Part shown: in pieces, positions 1-11,700 of the stretch
Layout of the letters: each line of letters opens with the position of its first letter
Numbering within the stretch: position 1 is the stretch's first letter
NCBI RefSeq assembly: GCF_900156405.1
Contig: NZ_FTNN01000002.1
Span: 102,547 to 166,546 of the forward strand
Direction of reading: 5' to 3'
Origin: Shewanella morhuae
GTDB lineage: Bacteria > Pseudomonadota > Gammaproteobacteria > Enterobacterales > Shewanellaceae
Length of the DNA stretch: 64,000 bases
Translations under genes and position numbers: made by a program
The notes under the pieces: generated by a model
Seen by the model: the letters and a program-made list of their open reading frames with translations, nothing else
Database searches by the model: none
What the model was told of the DNA's origin: nothing

Positions 1-3000
1 GCTACCCCACTGAAATGCTCGAACTCAGCATGGATATGGAAGCCGATCTTGGTATCGATTCCATCAAGCGCGTTGAAATCTTAGGCACTGTGCAAGATGA
101 GCTACCGGGCTTACCTGAGCTGAATCCTGAAGATCTCGCCGAATGTCGCACCTTAGGTGAAATCGTTGACTACATGAACAGCAAGCTAGTTGCAGTTGGC
201 TCGGTTTCAGCTACAACAGTAGCACAAGTCACTGTTACCGCGACAACAGATAACGGCTTAAGCGCTGCTTTAGTACAGCAAACCATGATGGCTGTAGTCG
301 CTGACAAGACAGGCTACCCCACGGAAATGCTCGAACTCTCTATGGATATGGAAGCCGATCTTGGTATCGACTCCATCAAGCGCGTTGAAATTTTAGGCAC
401 AGTGCAAGATGAGCTACCGAGCTTACCTGAGCTGAATCCTGAAGATTTAGCTGAGTGTCGCACCTTAGGCGAAATCGTTGGCTATATGAATAGCAAATTA
501 CCCGCAACGGTCTCTGTTGTGGTTTCTCCAACATTACCAACGACTCCTGCTGCAAACGGCTTAAGCGCTGCCTTAGTGCAACAAACTATGATGGCTGTGG
601 TTGCCGACAAGACAGGCTACCCCACTGAAATGTTAGAACTCTCCATGGATATGGAAGCCGATCTTGGTATCGATTCCATTAAGCGCGTGGAGATTTTAGG
701 CACAGTTCAAGATGAGCTACCGGGCTTACCTGAGCTGAATCCTGAAGATCTGGCTGAATGTCGTACCCTAGGCGAAATCGTTGGCTATATGCAAAGTAAG
801 CTAGGCCAGAATACTACGGCAAATGTGGTAAACGCCGTTGTCGCGGCTGAGCCAGTTATCGATTTGCCACCCCATGACTTACCACCTCATAGCGAGGTGG
901 TGCTAAAAAAGTTGCCAGCGGCGGCTGAGCTAACGCAAAAAGCAGCGCAACTATCAGCACAACAATCAGCGCAACAAGCTGTGACACGCGTTTTTGCTAA
1001 AGATGCCTGCATTATCATTAGCGATGATGGCCACAATGCTGGCGTACTTGCCGAGAAATTGCATGCTCAAGGTCTAACGGTTGCGGTTGTGCGCTCGCCA
1101 GAAAGCCTTGTAGCCAGTGCATCACCACTCAATAGCCACATTGCCAGCTTCACATTGGCGGCGATTGACGATGCCAGCATCAGCGCAGTGATTAATGAGA
1201 TCAAAAGCTTAGGTACGGTTGCAGGCTTTATTCATCTGCAACCACAACATAAAACTTCAGCCAATGCGAAAGGTTTAGTGTTGTCCAGTGCCGCCAAAGC
1301 ATCGGTCGAGCAAGCATTCTTGTTCGCCAAACACTTACAACCGCTTTTAACAGCAGCTACTGCCAATAGTGGCAGCAGCTTTATCAGCGTCAGTCGTATC
1401 GACGGTGGTTTTGGTTATCTTAACCATAATCTGATAACTTACAGCGAGTTAAACCAAGCAGCATTGGCAGGTCTAACTAAAACCCTGAGCCACGAGTGGC
1501 CAAGCGTGCATTGCCGTGCCTTAGATATCGCGCCAGCACTTGATGCCAAGCAACTGGCCAATGCGGTGATCGCTGAGCTATTTGCAACCGATAAGCTATT
1601 AGAAGTTGGCATCGGTGAGGATCTGACACGCGTAACCTTAGTTGCAGGTAAGGCTGATACCCGCCACGGCGCAGCTAACTTGACGAGTGCAGATAAAATT
1701 CTAGTTACTGGCGGCGCAAAAGGCGTGACCTTTGAATGTGCCTTAAGTCTCGCAAAACGCTGTAAGGCGCACTTTATCCTTGCCGGCAGAAGCAGCCAAC
1801 AAGCTATTCCCACTTGGGCACAGGGTAAAAATAACAGCGAACTTAAAGCCGCTGCTATTGCCCACATCCAAAGCCTAGGCGAGAAACCTACGCCAAAACA
1901 AGTGGATGCTTTAGTCTGGCCAGTTCAAAGCAGCCTGGAGATTGCATCTGCATTGCAAGCCTTTACTGCCGTAGGCGCCAGCGCAGAGTACTTAAGCCTC
2001 GATGTTAATAATCCAGACGCGATCGCCAGCACTATCGTGCCGATCACTGAGTTATCACCTATAACTGGCATCATCCATGGTGCGGGCGTACTCGCCGATA
2101 AACACATCCAAGACAAAACCTTAGATGAGTTAGCACGGGTTTATGGCACTAAAGTCACTGGTATTAGCAATCTACTTACTGCACTGGATTTAGATAAAGT
2201 AAAACTGATCGCCCTGTTCTCTTCGGCGGCGGGATTTTACGGTAATAGCGGCCAGAGCGATTACGCTATGTCCAACGACATACTCAACAAAGCCGCACTA
2301 CAACTGGCACAGCAACTACCAAACGCTAAAGTGATGAGCTTCGATTGGGGGCCGTGGGACGGCGGTATGGTGAATCCAGCGCTGAAAAAGATGTTTATCG
2401 ATCGCGGTGTTTATGTGATCCCGCTAAAGGCGGGTGCTGAGTTATTTGCCAGCCAATTACTGAGCAACACAGGCGCACAATTACTGGTCGGTACGGACAT
2501 GCAAGGCAGCGCGCCCCATGACGACACGCCTAACGAAGTGCAAGAAACTGAAGGTAGCAATCTAAAAAAGCCTGAAGCGGATCTGACCACTGACTCGTCG
2601 GGTCCGCATGCTTTGACCGACATGCTAAAACTAGGCACGGTAAAACTACAGCGCACACTGGACCCTAAGGCAATGATCTTTATTGAAGATCACTGCATTA
2701 ATGGTAATCCCGTATTACCCACTGTGTGCGCGATTCAGTGGATGCGTGAAGCCGCCTTTGATGTGCTCAAGAAGCCGGTCAAAGTGCAAAGCTACAAGCT
2801 GTTGAAGGGCATTATTTTCGACACTGCCGTGTTACAAAATGGAGCGTTAGAAAGTGCAGCCCCCATCACGTTAGAACTTGAGCTTGCACCGATTGCGTTA
2901 ACGGATACAGCCGCGAAAGACACAGACGAGTGCTTGAATAGACAATTCAGTGCCTTAATCAGCTTTGAAGGTCGTCCGCAATATCAAGCCATCCTAGTCG

Positions 3001-3593
3001 TTGATGATGCAGTTGATGACGCGGCTAGCGATTACTTAGCCACTGACAGCAAAGCAAAAGCTTTCGACGCACAAAGTTTGATGGGACTTTCTGCCATTGC
3101 AACCGCGAGCAGCCTTTACAGCGACGGTACGCTTTTCCACGGTCCAAGACTGCAAGGTATTGAGTCTGTGGTGAAGTTTGACGATGCGAGCTTAGTCGCC
3201 AAGGTGAGTATTCCCCATGTTGCGTTAGCAGACTGCGGAAGTTTTGTGCCTAATCTAGCATCTAAAGGCTCGCAAGCCTTTGCAGAAGATTTGCTGCTGC
3301 AGGCGATGCTGGTATGGGCGAGGCTCAAGTATGGCGCGGCGAGTTTGCCATCAAGCATTGGTGAGTTTATCTCCCATGCGCCGTTTGCCTTTGGCGATAA
3401 AGGCCATTTAGTACTCGAAGTAGTGAAACACTCTGGCCGCGCCCTTGAAGCCCATATCGCGCTATATCATCAAGATGGCCGCTTAAGCTGTGAGATGAAC
3501 AACGCCAAAGTCACCGTCAGCAAAAGCCTTAACAATGCATTTTTAGCCAATAAAGTTGTAGTGGCAAAAAACGTAGAGGCAAAGGTCGGGTGA
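1..3593 (+). CDS. pfaA: PUFA synthase subunit PfaA, 3' part (ACP repeats, ketoreductase, dehydratase-like end)
   Basis: This is the C-terminal part of the large PUFA synthase subunit; the reading frame is open to the left edge (first full codon at 3), so the KS and AT domains and the earlier carrier domains lie outside. Three tandem acyl carrier protein domains are visible, each with the DLGIDSIKRVE phosphopantetheine site; the modified serines are encoded at 60-62, 372-374 and 675-677. A linker rich in Ala and Gln follows. Next comes a ketoreductase with the nucleotide-binding motif TGGAKGVT (near 1710) and the FSSAAGFYGNSGQSDYA active-site stretch (near 2220-2270). The end (about 2640-3560) holds a hot-dog dehydratase-like module around DHCINGNPVLP. 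The gene overlaps pfaB by 4 bases (GTGA), which suggests translational coupling. The protein acts in the cytoplasm in de novo synthesis of EPA- or DHA-type lipids. Confidence 0.96.
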   Translation, partial: YPTEMLELSMDMEADLGIDSIKRVEILGTVQDELPGLPELNPEDLAECRTLGEIVDYMNSKLVAVGSVSATTVAQVTVTATTDNGLSAALVQQTMMAVVADKTGYPTEMLELSMDMEADLGIDSIKRVEILGTVQDELPSLPELNPEDLAECRTLGEIVGYMNSKLPATVSVVVSPTLPTTPAANGLSAALVQQTMMAVVADKTGYPTEMLELSMDMEADLGIDSIKRVEILGTVQDELPGLPELNPEDLAECRTLGEIVGYMQSKLGQNTTANVVNAVVAAEPVIDLPPHDLPPHSEVVLKKLPAAAELTQKAAQLSAQQSAQQAVTRVFAKDACIIISDDGHNAGVLAEKLHAQGLTVAVVRSPESLVASASPLNSHIASFTLAAIDDASISAVINEIKSLGTVAGFIHLQPQHKTSANAKGLVLSSAAKASVEQAFLFAKHLQPLLTAATANSGSSFISVSRIDGGFGYLNHNLITYSELNQAALAGLTKTLSHEWPSVHCRALDIAPALDAKQLANAVIAELFATDKLLEVGIGEDLTRVTLVAGKADTRHGAANLTSADKILVTGGAKGVTFECALSLAKRCKAHFILAGRSSQQAIPTWAQGKNNSELKAAAIAHIQSLGEKPTPKQVDALVWPVQSSLEIASALQAFTAVGASAEYLSLDVNNPDAIASTIVPITELSPITGIIHGAGVLADKHIQDKTLDELARVYGTKVTGISNLLTALDLDKVKLIALFSSAAGFYGNSGQSDYAMSNDILNKAALQLAQQLPNAKVMSFDWGPWDGGMVNPALKKMFIDRGVYVIPLKAGAELFASQLLSNTGAQLLVGTDMQGSAPHDDTPNEVQETEGSNLKKPEADLTTDSSGPHALTDMLKLGTVKLQRTLDPKAMIFIEDHCINGNPVLPTVCAIQWMREAAFDVLKKPVKVQSYKLLKGIIFDTAVLQNGALESAAPITLELELAPIALTDTAAKDTDECLNRQFSALISFEGRPQYQAILVVDDAVDDAASDYLATDSKAKAFDAQSLMGLSAIATASSLYSDGTLFHGPRLQGIESVVKFDDASLVAKVSIPHVALADCGSFVPNLASKGSQAFAEDLLLQAMLVWARLKYGAASLPSSIGEFISHAPFAFGDKGHLVLEVVKHSGRALEAHIALYHQDGRLSCEMNNAKVTVSKSLNNAFLANKVVVAKNVEAKVG

Positions 3594-5782
3594 ACTTAGC
3601 CAACACACACAGCAACCAAGCTGATATGACGATAAAAAAGCTTGCCAAGCCACTGCGTATTGCAGTGTTGCTTGGCGATACGGCCAATCTTGCAGCTCAC
3701 TCCGTATCCAAATCCCCCGCCGCCAAATTAAGTAGCACTAAGCTAGCGCAAACTGGCGCTAAGCTAGAACAGCTTGAGCGGTTAGAAATTTGTGCGGCCG
3801 ATATCGCCCAGTCGACATTACATGAACCAACATCAGTCACCGCATTATTAAGTCACGCGATTAGCGCTATTGAACAAGGCAAGCTAATTGAACTTAAATT
3901 CGATGATGGCAATCAGCCGCAGTCTTTATATTTGCTCGATGGTTTACGCGCCGCCAAACTGCGCCTACACGCACATGCGTTTATAGCTGGCTTTGCCGCT
4001 GGCAATGAGATAACAAGCGTTGCCGATGAGGCGTTAACGATAGCAAAACGTAGCCCAGCGCAAACCGTTCAACATCAAATCATCACTGACTCGCTGAACG
4101 AGGCCTTTATTGCACTGCGCCAAGGCGTGATGGCCTTAGCGGCACGAACACAAGCGCAGCTAAAAGGTAAAGACGATACACATCATCAAGCTGGCTATTG
4201 GTTTAGCGGCCAACACCAAGCGCGGGTTTTATGTCTGAATTTAATAACAAAAAGTTTAAGGACCAAAACTCTCAATCAAGCAGATATTTGCCAAAGTGTT
4301 GTACTGACCCAAGGCACACAACTATTAGCACCCAAGGCGCTTGTCGATACAAGTAGGCTTTTTGTGCCGATAAGTGGTGACAATATTGATAATCTCATCG
4401 CGCAAGTATTGCAGATAGATAACACACTAAAAAATGGCACGGACTATCATGCTGAACAGCTCAAACCTTGGTTTGAACGCTATGATGCCAACGCGCCACT
4501 GGCGTTAGTCTTGATGGCGGCATCGATTGACGACCTAAAACTTGAAGCCAAAGCCATGCTTGGCGCGCTTGAAAATGATGCTGTTCATTATGGTCAACCC
4601 TTTAAGACACCAGCGGGTAGTTGTTTTAGCGCTAAGCCGCTAGGGGATACTGGACTGACCTTTGTTTATCCTGGCGTTGGCACCGTTTACGCCAATATGT
4701 TCAATAACTTGCATGAATATTTCCCCGCGCTGTATCACCAGCTAGAACGAGAAGGCGATTTAAGCGCCATGCTACAATCACCACAGATTTATGCGGCAGA
4801 TGTTAAAGCTGCGGCTGGCATGAGCCTAAGTCAACAAGCGATTAGCGGCGTGGGCGCCAGTTACCTATTCACCAAGTTGTTAACCCAAGCCTTTAATATT
4901 AAACCAAAAATGGCGCTCGGTTACTCCATGGGCGAAGCGGCAATGTGGGCAAGCCTTGATGTGTGGCAAACGCCCCACGGAATGATTACCGCCACTGAAA
5001 ATAGCGATATTTTCAACCATGCGATTTCTGGTGAGCTAACCGCTGTCCGCCGAGCATGGCAGCTTGCAGATAATGAAGCCATAGTGTGGAACAGCTTTGT
5101 AGTGCGCGCTGATAGCAACGAAATCAAGGCATTATTGCCAGAGTTTCCTCGCGCCTACTTAGCCATCACTCAAGGTGATACTTGTGTCATTGCTGGCTGC
5201 GAGGCAAGCTGTAAAGCCCTGCTTGCCAAGTTAGGTAAGCGCGGGATTGCCGCCAATCGCGTCACGGCAATGCATACCGCGCCTGCCATGTTAGTCCATG
5301 GACAAGTACAAGATTTCTATACTCAAGCACTAAACGCCGATGCCGAGTATTCGCCGATCCGCTTTATTAGCGCAGCGCAAACTGCGCCAGTAATCGTGGA
5401 TAGCCACAGCATTGGCCGCGCGATTGCCGATACCTTTTGCTCGCCACTCGACTTTAGTGCACTCATTCAAAATGCCACTGAGCAAGGCGCAAGGCTATTT
5501 GTTGAAGTGGGCGCCGATAGGCAAACCAGTACACTCATCGATAAAATTAGCCACACACACGCATGTCAACACAGTGACCAACATCAAAGCAGTAAAAACG
5601 CGACCACTACCGCCATTGCTTGCAATGCCAAAGGTGCTGATGCGATCACCAGCTTACTCAAGTGTTTAGCTCAGTTGATAAGCCACAGAGTGCCGCTTTC
5701 GCTGGCGCCGCTCATGCAGCCATTAAGTGCTAATGCAGCCCCTTTATCATCAGCAGTATCACCAGAAGGAGAACCCCTGTGA
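3590..5782 (+). CDS. pfaB: PUFA synthase acyltransferase subunit PfaB
   Basis: This is a 730-residue acyltransferase subunit of the PUFA synthase. The central part (about residues 350-640) carries an AT domain with the nucleophile elbow GYSMGEA, Ser446, and downstream HTAPAM and FVEVGADRQTS stretches typical of PfaB. The N-terminal third is a low-identity region seen in this family. The start is the GTG overlapping the pfaA stop; an in-frame ATG at 3626 is an alternative. The 3' end overlaps pfaC by 4 bases (GTGA). In known systems PfaB influences which final product (EPA or DHA) is made; the product here cannot be settled from sequence alone, although EPA is usual in Shewanella. Confidence 0.95.
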   Translation: MNLANTHSNQADMTIKKLAKPLRIAVLLGDTANLAAHSVSKSPAAKLSSTKLAQTGAKLEQLERLEICAADIAQSTLHEPTSVTALLSHAISAIEQGKLIELKFDDGNQPQSLYLLDGLRAAKLRLHAHAFIAGFAAGNEITSVADEALTIAKRSPAQTVQHQIITDSLNEAFIALRQGVMALAARTQAQLKGKDDTHHQAGYWFSGQHQARVLCLNLITKSLRTKTLNQADICQSVVLTQGTQLLAPKALVDTSRLFVPISGDNIDNLIAQVLQIDNTLKNGTDYHAEQLKPWFERYDANAPLALVLMAASIDDLKLEAKAMLGALENDAVHYGQPFKTPAGSCFSAKPLGDTGLTFVYPGVGTVYANMFNNLHEYFPALYHQLEREGDLSAMLQSPQIYAADVKAAAGMSLSQQAISGVGASYLFTKLLTQAFNIKPKMALGYSMGEAAMWASLDVWQTPHGMITATENSDIFNHAISGELTAVRRAWQLADNEAIVWNSFVVRADSNEIKALLPEFPRAYLAITQGDTCVIAGCEASCKALLAKLGKRGIAANRVTAMHTAPAMLVHGQVQDFYTQALNADAEYSPIRFISAAQTAPVIVDSHSIGRAIADTFCSPLDFSALIQNATEQGARLFVEVGADRQTSTLIDKISHTHACQHSDQHQSSKNATTTAIACNAKGADAITSLLKCLAQLISHRVPLSLAPLMQPLSANAAPLSSAVSPEGEPL

Positions 5783-8700
5783 GTTCTCAGCATTCCTCGA
5801 CTATTGATAAAACTACCGAGCCTATGATTGCATCAAAAAGTGCGTCAAAAAGCGCGTCAAAAATTGCGATTGTCGGTCTCGCGACTCAATATCCTGACGC
5901 AGATAATCCCCAAACCTTCTGGCAAAATCTGCTGGATAAAAAAGACTCACGCACCCAAATCAGTCGCGAAAAGCTCAATGCCAATCCCGCCGATTATCAA
6001 GGTGTGCAGGGTCAGTCTGACCGTTTTTACTGTGATAAAGGCGGCTACATCCAACACTTCCAGTTTGATGCCAAGGGTTATCAACTGCCTGAATCTGCCT
6101 TTGACGGTTTAGATGAAAGCTTTTTATGGGCACTCGATTGCAGTCGTAAAGCCCTACAAGACGCAGGGATTGCCCCAAACGATACCGTACTGGCGCGCAC
6201 AGGTATCGTGATGGGAACCTTGTCGTTCCCCACCGCCCGCTCCAATGAATTATTTTTGCCGCTGTATCATCAAACCGTTGAAAAGGCGCTGCAAAACAAA
6301 CTTAACCAAAGCGCTTTTCAACTGGCTGACTTTAACCAAGCTCATGCGGGTAAAGAGTTCAACGTCGAGCCAGCATTAAACGTCGCCAATGGCGCCGTTG
6401 CCCACACAGCCTCAAAACTGGTCAGCGATGCACTCGGTTTGGGGGGCACCCAGTTGAGTCTGGACGCCGCCTGCGCCAGCTCGGTTTATGCGCTCAAACT
6501 CGCCTGCGATTACCTGACCACAGGCAAGGCCGATATGATGCTTGCGGGCGCAGTATCGGGCGCAGATCCCTTCTTTATCAACATGGGATTCTCAATTTTC
6601 CATGCCTATCCAGATCACGGCATCTCGGCGCCCTTTGATAGTAACAGCAAGGGTTTATTCGCCGGCGAAGGCGCTGGGGTTTTAGTGTTAAAACGTTTAG
6701 AAGATGCGCAGCGCGATGGTGATAACATCTATGCCGTCGTTAGCGGCATTGGTTTATCGAACGACGGTAAAGGCCAGTTTGTATTAAGCCCCAACAGCAA
6801 AGGCCAAGTGCAAGCCTTCGAGCGCGCCTATAGTGCGGCAAATACACTGCCCGCCAATATCGAAGTGATTGAGTGCCATGCCACTGGCACACCGCTTGGC
6901 GATAAGGTCGAACTTGCCTCGATGGAGCGTTTTTTTGAGGACAAACTCGCGGGCTCTGCTGTGCCGCTTATCGGTTCGGCAAAATCCAACTTAGGCCATT
7001 TACTCACCGCCGCGGGCATGCCGGGGATCATGAAGATGATTTTTGCCATGCGCTCGGGTCGACTGCCGCCAAGTATTAACTTATCAGCGCCGATATCCTC
7101 ACCTAAGGGCTTATTTAGCGCTAAAAATTTACCGACAGAATTGCATGCTTGGCCAGATAAAGCCGGCAATGACCGCCGCCACGCGGGTGTTTCTGTGTTT
7201 GGTTTTGGCGGTTGTAACGCGCATTTATTGCTGGAATCCTATATTGCCAATACCTCCAATGCTGACAACCAGAGTGAACCGTCTACTGCTACTGTCAGTT
7301 ACCAGCACACTCCATTAAATATCATTGGTTTAGCATCGCACTTCGGTCCTTTATCCTCCATTAATGCACTGGATAACACCATAAGCGTAAAGCAACATGC
7401 CTTTATCCCGCTGCCCGCTAAACGCTGGAAAGGCTTAGATAAACATCCTGAGATCTTAGCTAACTTTAGCTTGCCTGCTGTACCACAGGGCGCGTATATC
7501 GACCAGTTCGATTTTGACTTCCTGCGCTTTAAAGTGCCGCCCAATGAAGACGATCGCTTGATCTCCCAGCAATTGCTGTTGATCAAAGTGGCCGATGAAG
7601 CGATTCGTGATGCCAACTTAAAACCCGGCGGCAAGGTTGCCGTATTAGTGGCAATGGAAACCGAGCTTGAATTACACCAATTCCGTGGCCGCGTTAATCT
7701 GCACACCCAACTGGCAGACAGCCTTAAAAAACAAGGGATAATACTCACACAAGCTGAGTATGTTGCCCTTGAAAAAATCGCTATGGATAGCGTGCTCGAT
7801 GCCGCCAAACTGAACCAATACACCAGTTTTATTGGCAATATCATGGCGTCACGCATCGCATCCCTTTGGGACTTTAACGGCCCCGCCTTTACTATTTCGG
7901 CAGCCGAACTTTCAGTCGCCCGTTGTATCGATGTGGCCGAAAACCTCTTGTCCCAAGAGTCCTTAGATGCCGTAGTGATCGCCGCCGTCGATTTAAGTGG
8001 CAGCCTTGAACAAGTGATCCTCAAAAACGCCGTATCGCCAGTGGCATTTAATGCTACTGACACTGGTTGGAAAGTCGGTGAAGGTGCTGGCGCGTTAGTG
8101 CTCACGACAACACAATCAAGTGCAGCCCAATCATGCACTGACGCTGACAATACCCAAAGTAATAGCAACAGTTATGGTCACATCAGCGGTCAAGTGTTTG
8201 GCGCTATGTGTGATATGCAAGGTAACAACACAGCGCGCATTTGCAATGACTTGTTAACCCAAGCTAAGGTGAATAGCAGCCAAATTAGTTTGATTGAAAC
8301 CAGTGTTGCAGTTGAGCAACTTGCCGATTCAGAGGCGCTCAATACGCAGCTGCCGAGTGTAAATCAGCGCAGCCAAGCCGCTGATACTGTGGGACATTGC
8401 TTTGCCGCGGCGGGTATGGCGAGTATGTTGAGCGCGCTGTTACAGCTTAAAAACCATGTTCCCCAGTATCAACCAATGCAGCACGCACTCGTTGCCACGT
8501 TTAGCCAAGGTAAATGCTCGCAGTTATTGCTCAGCCAAAGTGCCACGCAAGCGCACAGTTTGCAGCAAAGGCTTGAACAAGACTTAACGCTTTCTGAGCA
8601 AAAACACTTAATTAAACAAGTGACACTCGGTGGCCGCGATATCTATCAGCATATCCTAGATACGCCGTTGGCGGACATAGATGCAATACAGCAAAAAGCC

Positions 8701-11700
8701 CAAGCTATGACTACATTGCCAACGCGCAGCCAGCGCAAGCATTTGGTTCAAATAGCTAACCAAGGCACTCAGGGCTTTGCCACACGCAGCCAAACTACTG
8801 AACAACAAAAAGAGACATTAAGCAGCATGCCAATTAATGCCCTAAGCACGCCCAATAACAACGCCGCTCAAGCAGAGCTAAAAGACGCTGCATTTTTAAG
8901 AAACCAGCAACTTGCCAGTGAAGCACATTTAGCCTTTTTACACAGCCGAGCTGAAGGCTTAAAACTGGCCGATGTTTTGATGAAAGCCCAGCTTGCCAGC
9001 GAGTTAGCCACCCATGGCCAAACTACGACAGTGCAACAGCAAGCCATCGTTCCTGCGTATGCATCGGCTCATACACCAGAGCTAGCCGCTGTTGTTAACT
9101 CAGAAGCAAACCCTGCTGCGTCTAATCCAAACCATGCACTCTATCCCAATCATGCAAAAGTGCCGCAGTACACGCCGCCAACACCGATAAGCAAGCCTTG
9201 TATTTGGGATTATGCAGATTTAGTCGAGTACGCCGAAGGTGATATTGCTAAAGTATTTGGCCAAGATTACGCCATTATCGACAGCTACGCCCGCCGCGTA
9301 CGCCTGCCAACCACCGACTATTTACTGGTATCTCGGGTGACAAAATTAAACGCCAAGATGAACCAATATCAGCCTTGCACTATGACCACCGAATACGACA
9401 TTCCTGTCGATGCGCCGTATTTAATTGATGGCCAAATCCCGTGGGCTGTGGCGGTTGAATCAGGCCAATGTGACTTGATGTTAATCAGCTATTTAGGTAT
9501 CGATTTTGAGAATAAGGGCGAGCGCGTTTACCGCCTACTCGATTGCACTCTGACCTTCCTTGGCGACTTACCGCGCGGCGGCGACACCCTGCGCTACGAT
9601 ATTTCTATCAATCACTTTGCCCGCAATGGCGATACCTTACTGTTTTTCTTCTCCTACGAATGTTTCGTGGGTGATAAATTAATTCTTAAGATGGATGGTG
9701 GCTGTGCGGGCTTCTTTACTGACAAAGAGCTAGCCGACGGCAAAGGCGTTATTCACACTGAAGCTGAAATCAAAGCTCGCAACCTTGCATTGAACAATCC
9801 CAATAAGCCGCGCTTTAATCCGCTGCTTAACTGCGCGCAAAACCAATTTGATTACAACCAAATCCATAAATTGCTCAGTGCCGATATCGGCGGCTGTTTT
9901 GGCGGCGCGCACGCAGCGCATCAAGCGCAATATGGTTTGCAGCCATCCTTAAGTTTTGCATCCGAAAAATTCCTGATGATTGAACAAGTCAGCAATCTTG
10001 AGGTGCATGGCGGTGCATGGGGCTTAGGTGCAGTACAAGGTCATAAACAGCTTGAAGCTGATCATTGGTATTTCCCGTGTCATTTTAAGGGTGACCAAGT
10101 GATGGCGGGGTCATTAATGGCCGAAGGTTGTGGGCAATTACTGCAATTTTTTATGCTGCATATTGGAATGCACGCCAGTACAGAAGAAGGGGGCGTCAAA
10201 AACGGTCGTTTCCAGCCGCTCGAAAACGCGTCGCAAAAAGTGCGCTGTCGTGGTCAAGTGTTGCCGCAATCTGGCCTACTCACCTATCGTATGGAAGTTA
10301 CTGAAATAGGCATGAGCCCGCGCCCTTACGCTAAGGCGAATATCGATATTCTGCTTAATGGCAAAGTGGTGGTAGATTTCCAAAACCTTGGGGTGATGAT
10401 CAAAGATGAAGCCGAATGCACCCGCTACCCTGCGGATAATACCGTCAGCACAGTTAACAATGCATCGCTTGCTTGGACAACGCCAGCATCATTAGCCGCG
10501 CCGCTGATGCAGCAGCGACCTGATTTAACCGCACCAAGTAATAAAGGCGTAGTACCACTTAAGCATGTGCCAGCACCGATTGCGCCAGCAGGTTCTAAGT
10601 ACGCCAACCGCGTGCCAGATAGCCTGCCATTTACGCCGTACCACATGTTCGAATTTGCCACGGGCGATATCGAAAACTGCTTCGGCCCCGATTTCAGCAT
10701 CTATCGCGGTTTTATTCCACCGCGCACGCCTTGCGGCGATTTACAGCTCACTACCCGCGTAATTGCGATTGACGGTAAACGTGGCGAGCTGAAAAAGCCA
10801 TCATCTTGTGTTGCCGAATACGAAGTACCCGCAAATGCTTGGTATTACGATAAAAACAGCCATCCAAGCGTGATGCCCTATTCTGTGCTGATGGAAATAT
10901 CACTGCAGCCAAACGGCTTTATCTCGGGTTATATGGGCACCACCTTGGGCTTCCCCGGTCAAGAGCTGTTTTTCCGTAACTTAGACGGTAGCGGTAAGCT
11001 GCTGCGCCATGTGGATTTGCGCGGTAAAACAATCGTGAACGACTCACGTTTGTTATCGACTGTGATTGCCGGCAGCAACATTATCCAGAATTTCAGCTTC
11101 GAGCTAAGCTGCGATGGCGAGCCTTTCTACCAAGGTAAAGCAGTATTTGGTTACTTCAAGGGCGATGCGCTGAAAAACCAACTCGGCATAGACAACGGTA
11201 AAATAACTCAGCCTTGGCATGTGCAAAATGGCATAGCCGCCGATAGCCAAATCAATCTGTTAGATAAACAGCATCGCAGCTTTAACGCGCCAGAAGGTCA
11301 GCCGTATTACCGTTTAGCGGGCGGTCAGCTTAACTTTATCGACAAAGCCGAAATCGTGAAAGCCGGCGGTAAAGCGGGCCTTGGCTATTTATACGCCGAG
11401 CGCACCATTGACCCGAGTGATTGGTTCTTCCAATTCCACTTCCATCAAGATCCTGTGATGCCCGGCTCATTAGGGGTTGAAGCCATTATCGAGCTGATGC
11501 AAACCTATGCGATTGACCAAAACCTTGGTGCGGGCTTTAAGAGTCCTAAATTTGGCCAAATTTTATCAGATATCAAATGGAAGTATCGCGGCCAAATTAA
11601 TCCATTAAACAAGCAGATGTCGCTGGATGTACATATTACCAGCGTGACAGACGATAATGGCAAACGCATCATTATGGGCGATGCCAACTTGAGTAAAGAT

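Noticed and set aside
15..780. Regular repeats of about 300 bases that could be mistaken for a repeat array
   Set aside because: They encode tandem ACP domains in frame; spacing and sequence are those of the carrier repeats, not of CRISPR or satellite DNA.
1439..3358. Several minus-strand frames opposite pfaA (and similar ones opposite pfaB, pfaC and pfaD)
   Set aside because: They are antisense shadows of strongly conserved coding sequence; no ribosome sites or recognisable products.
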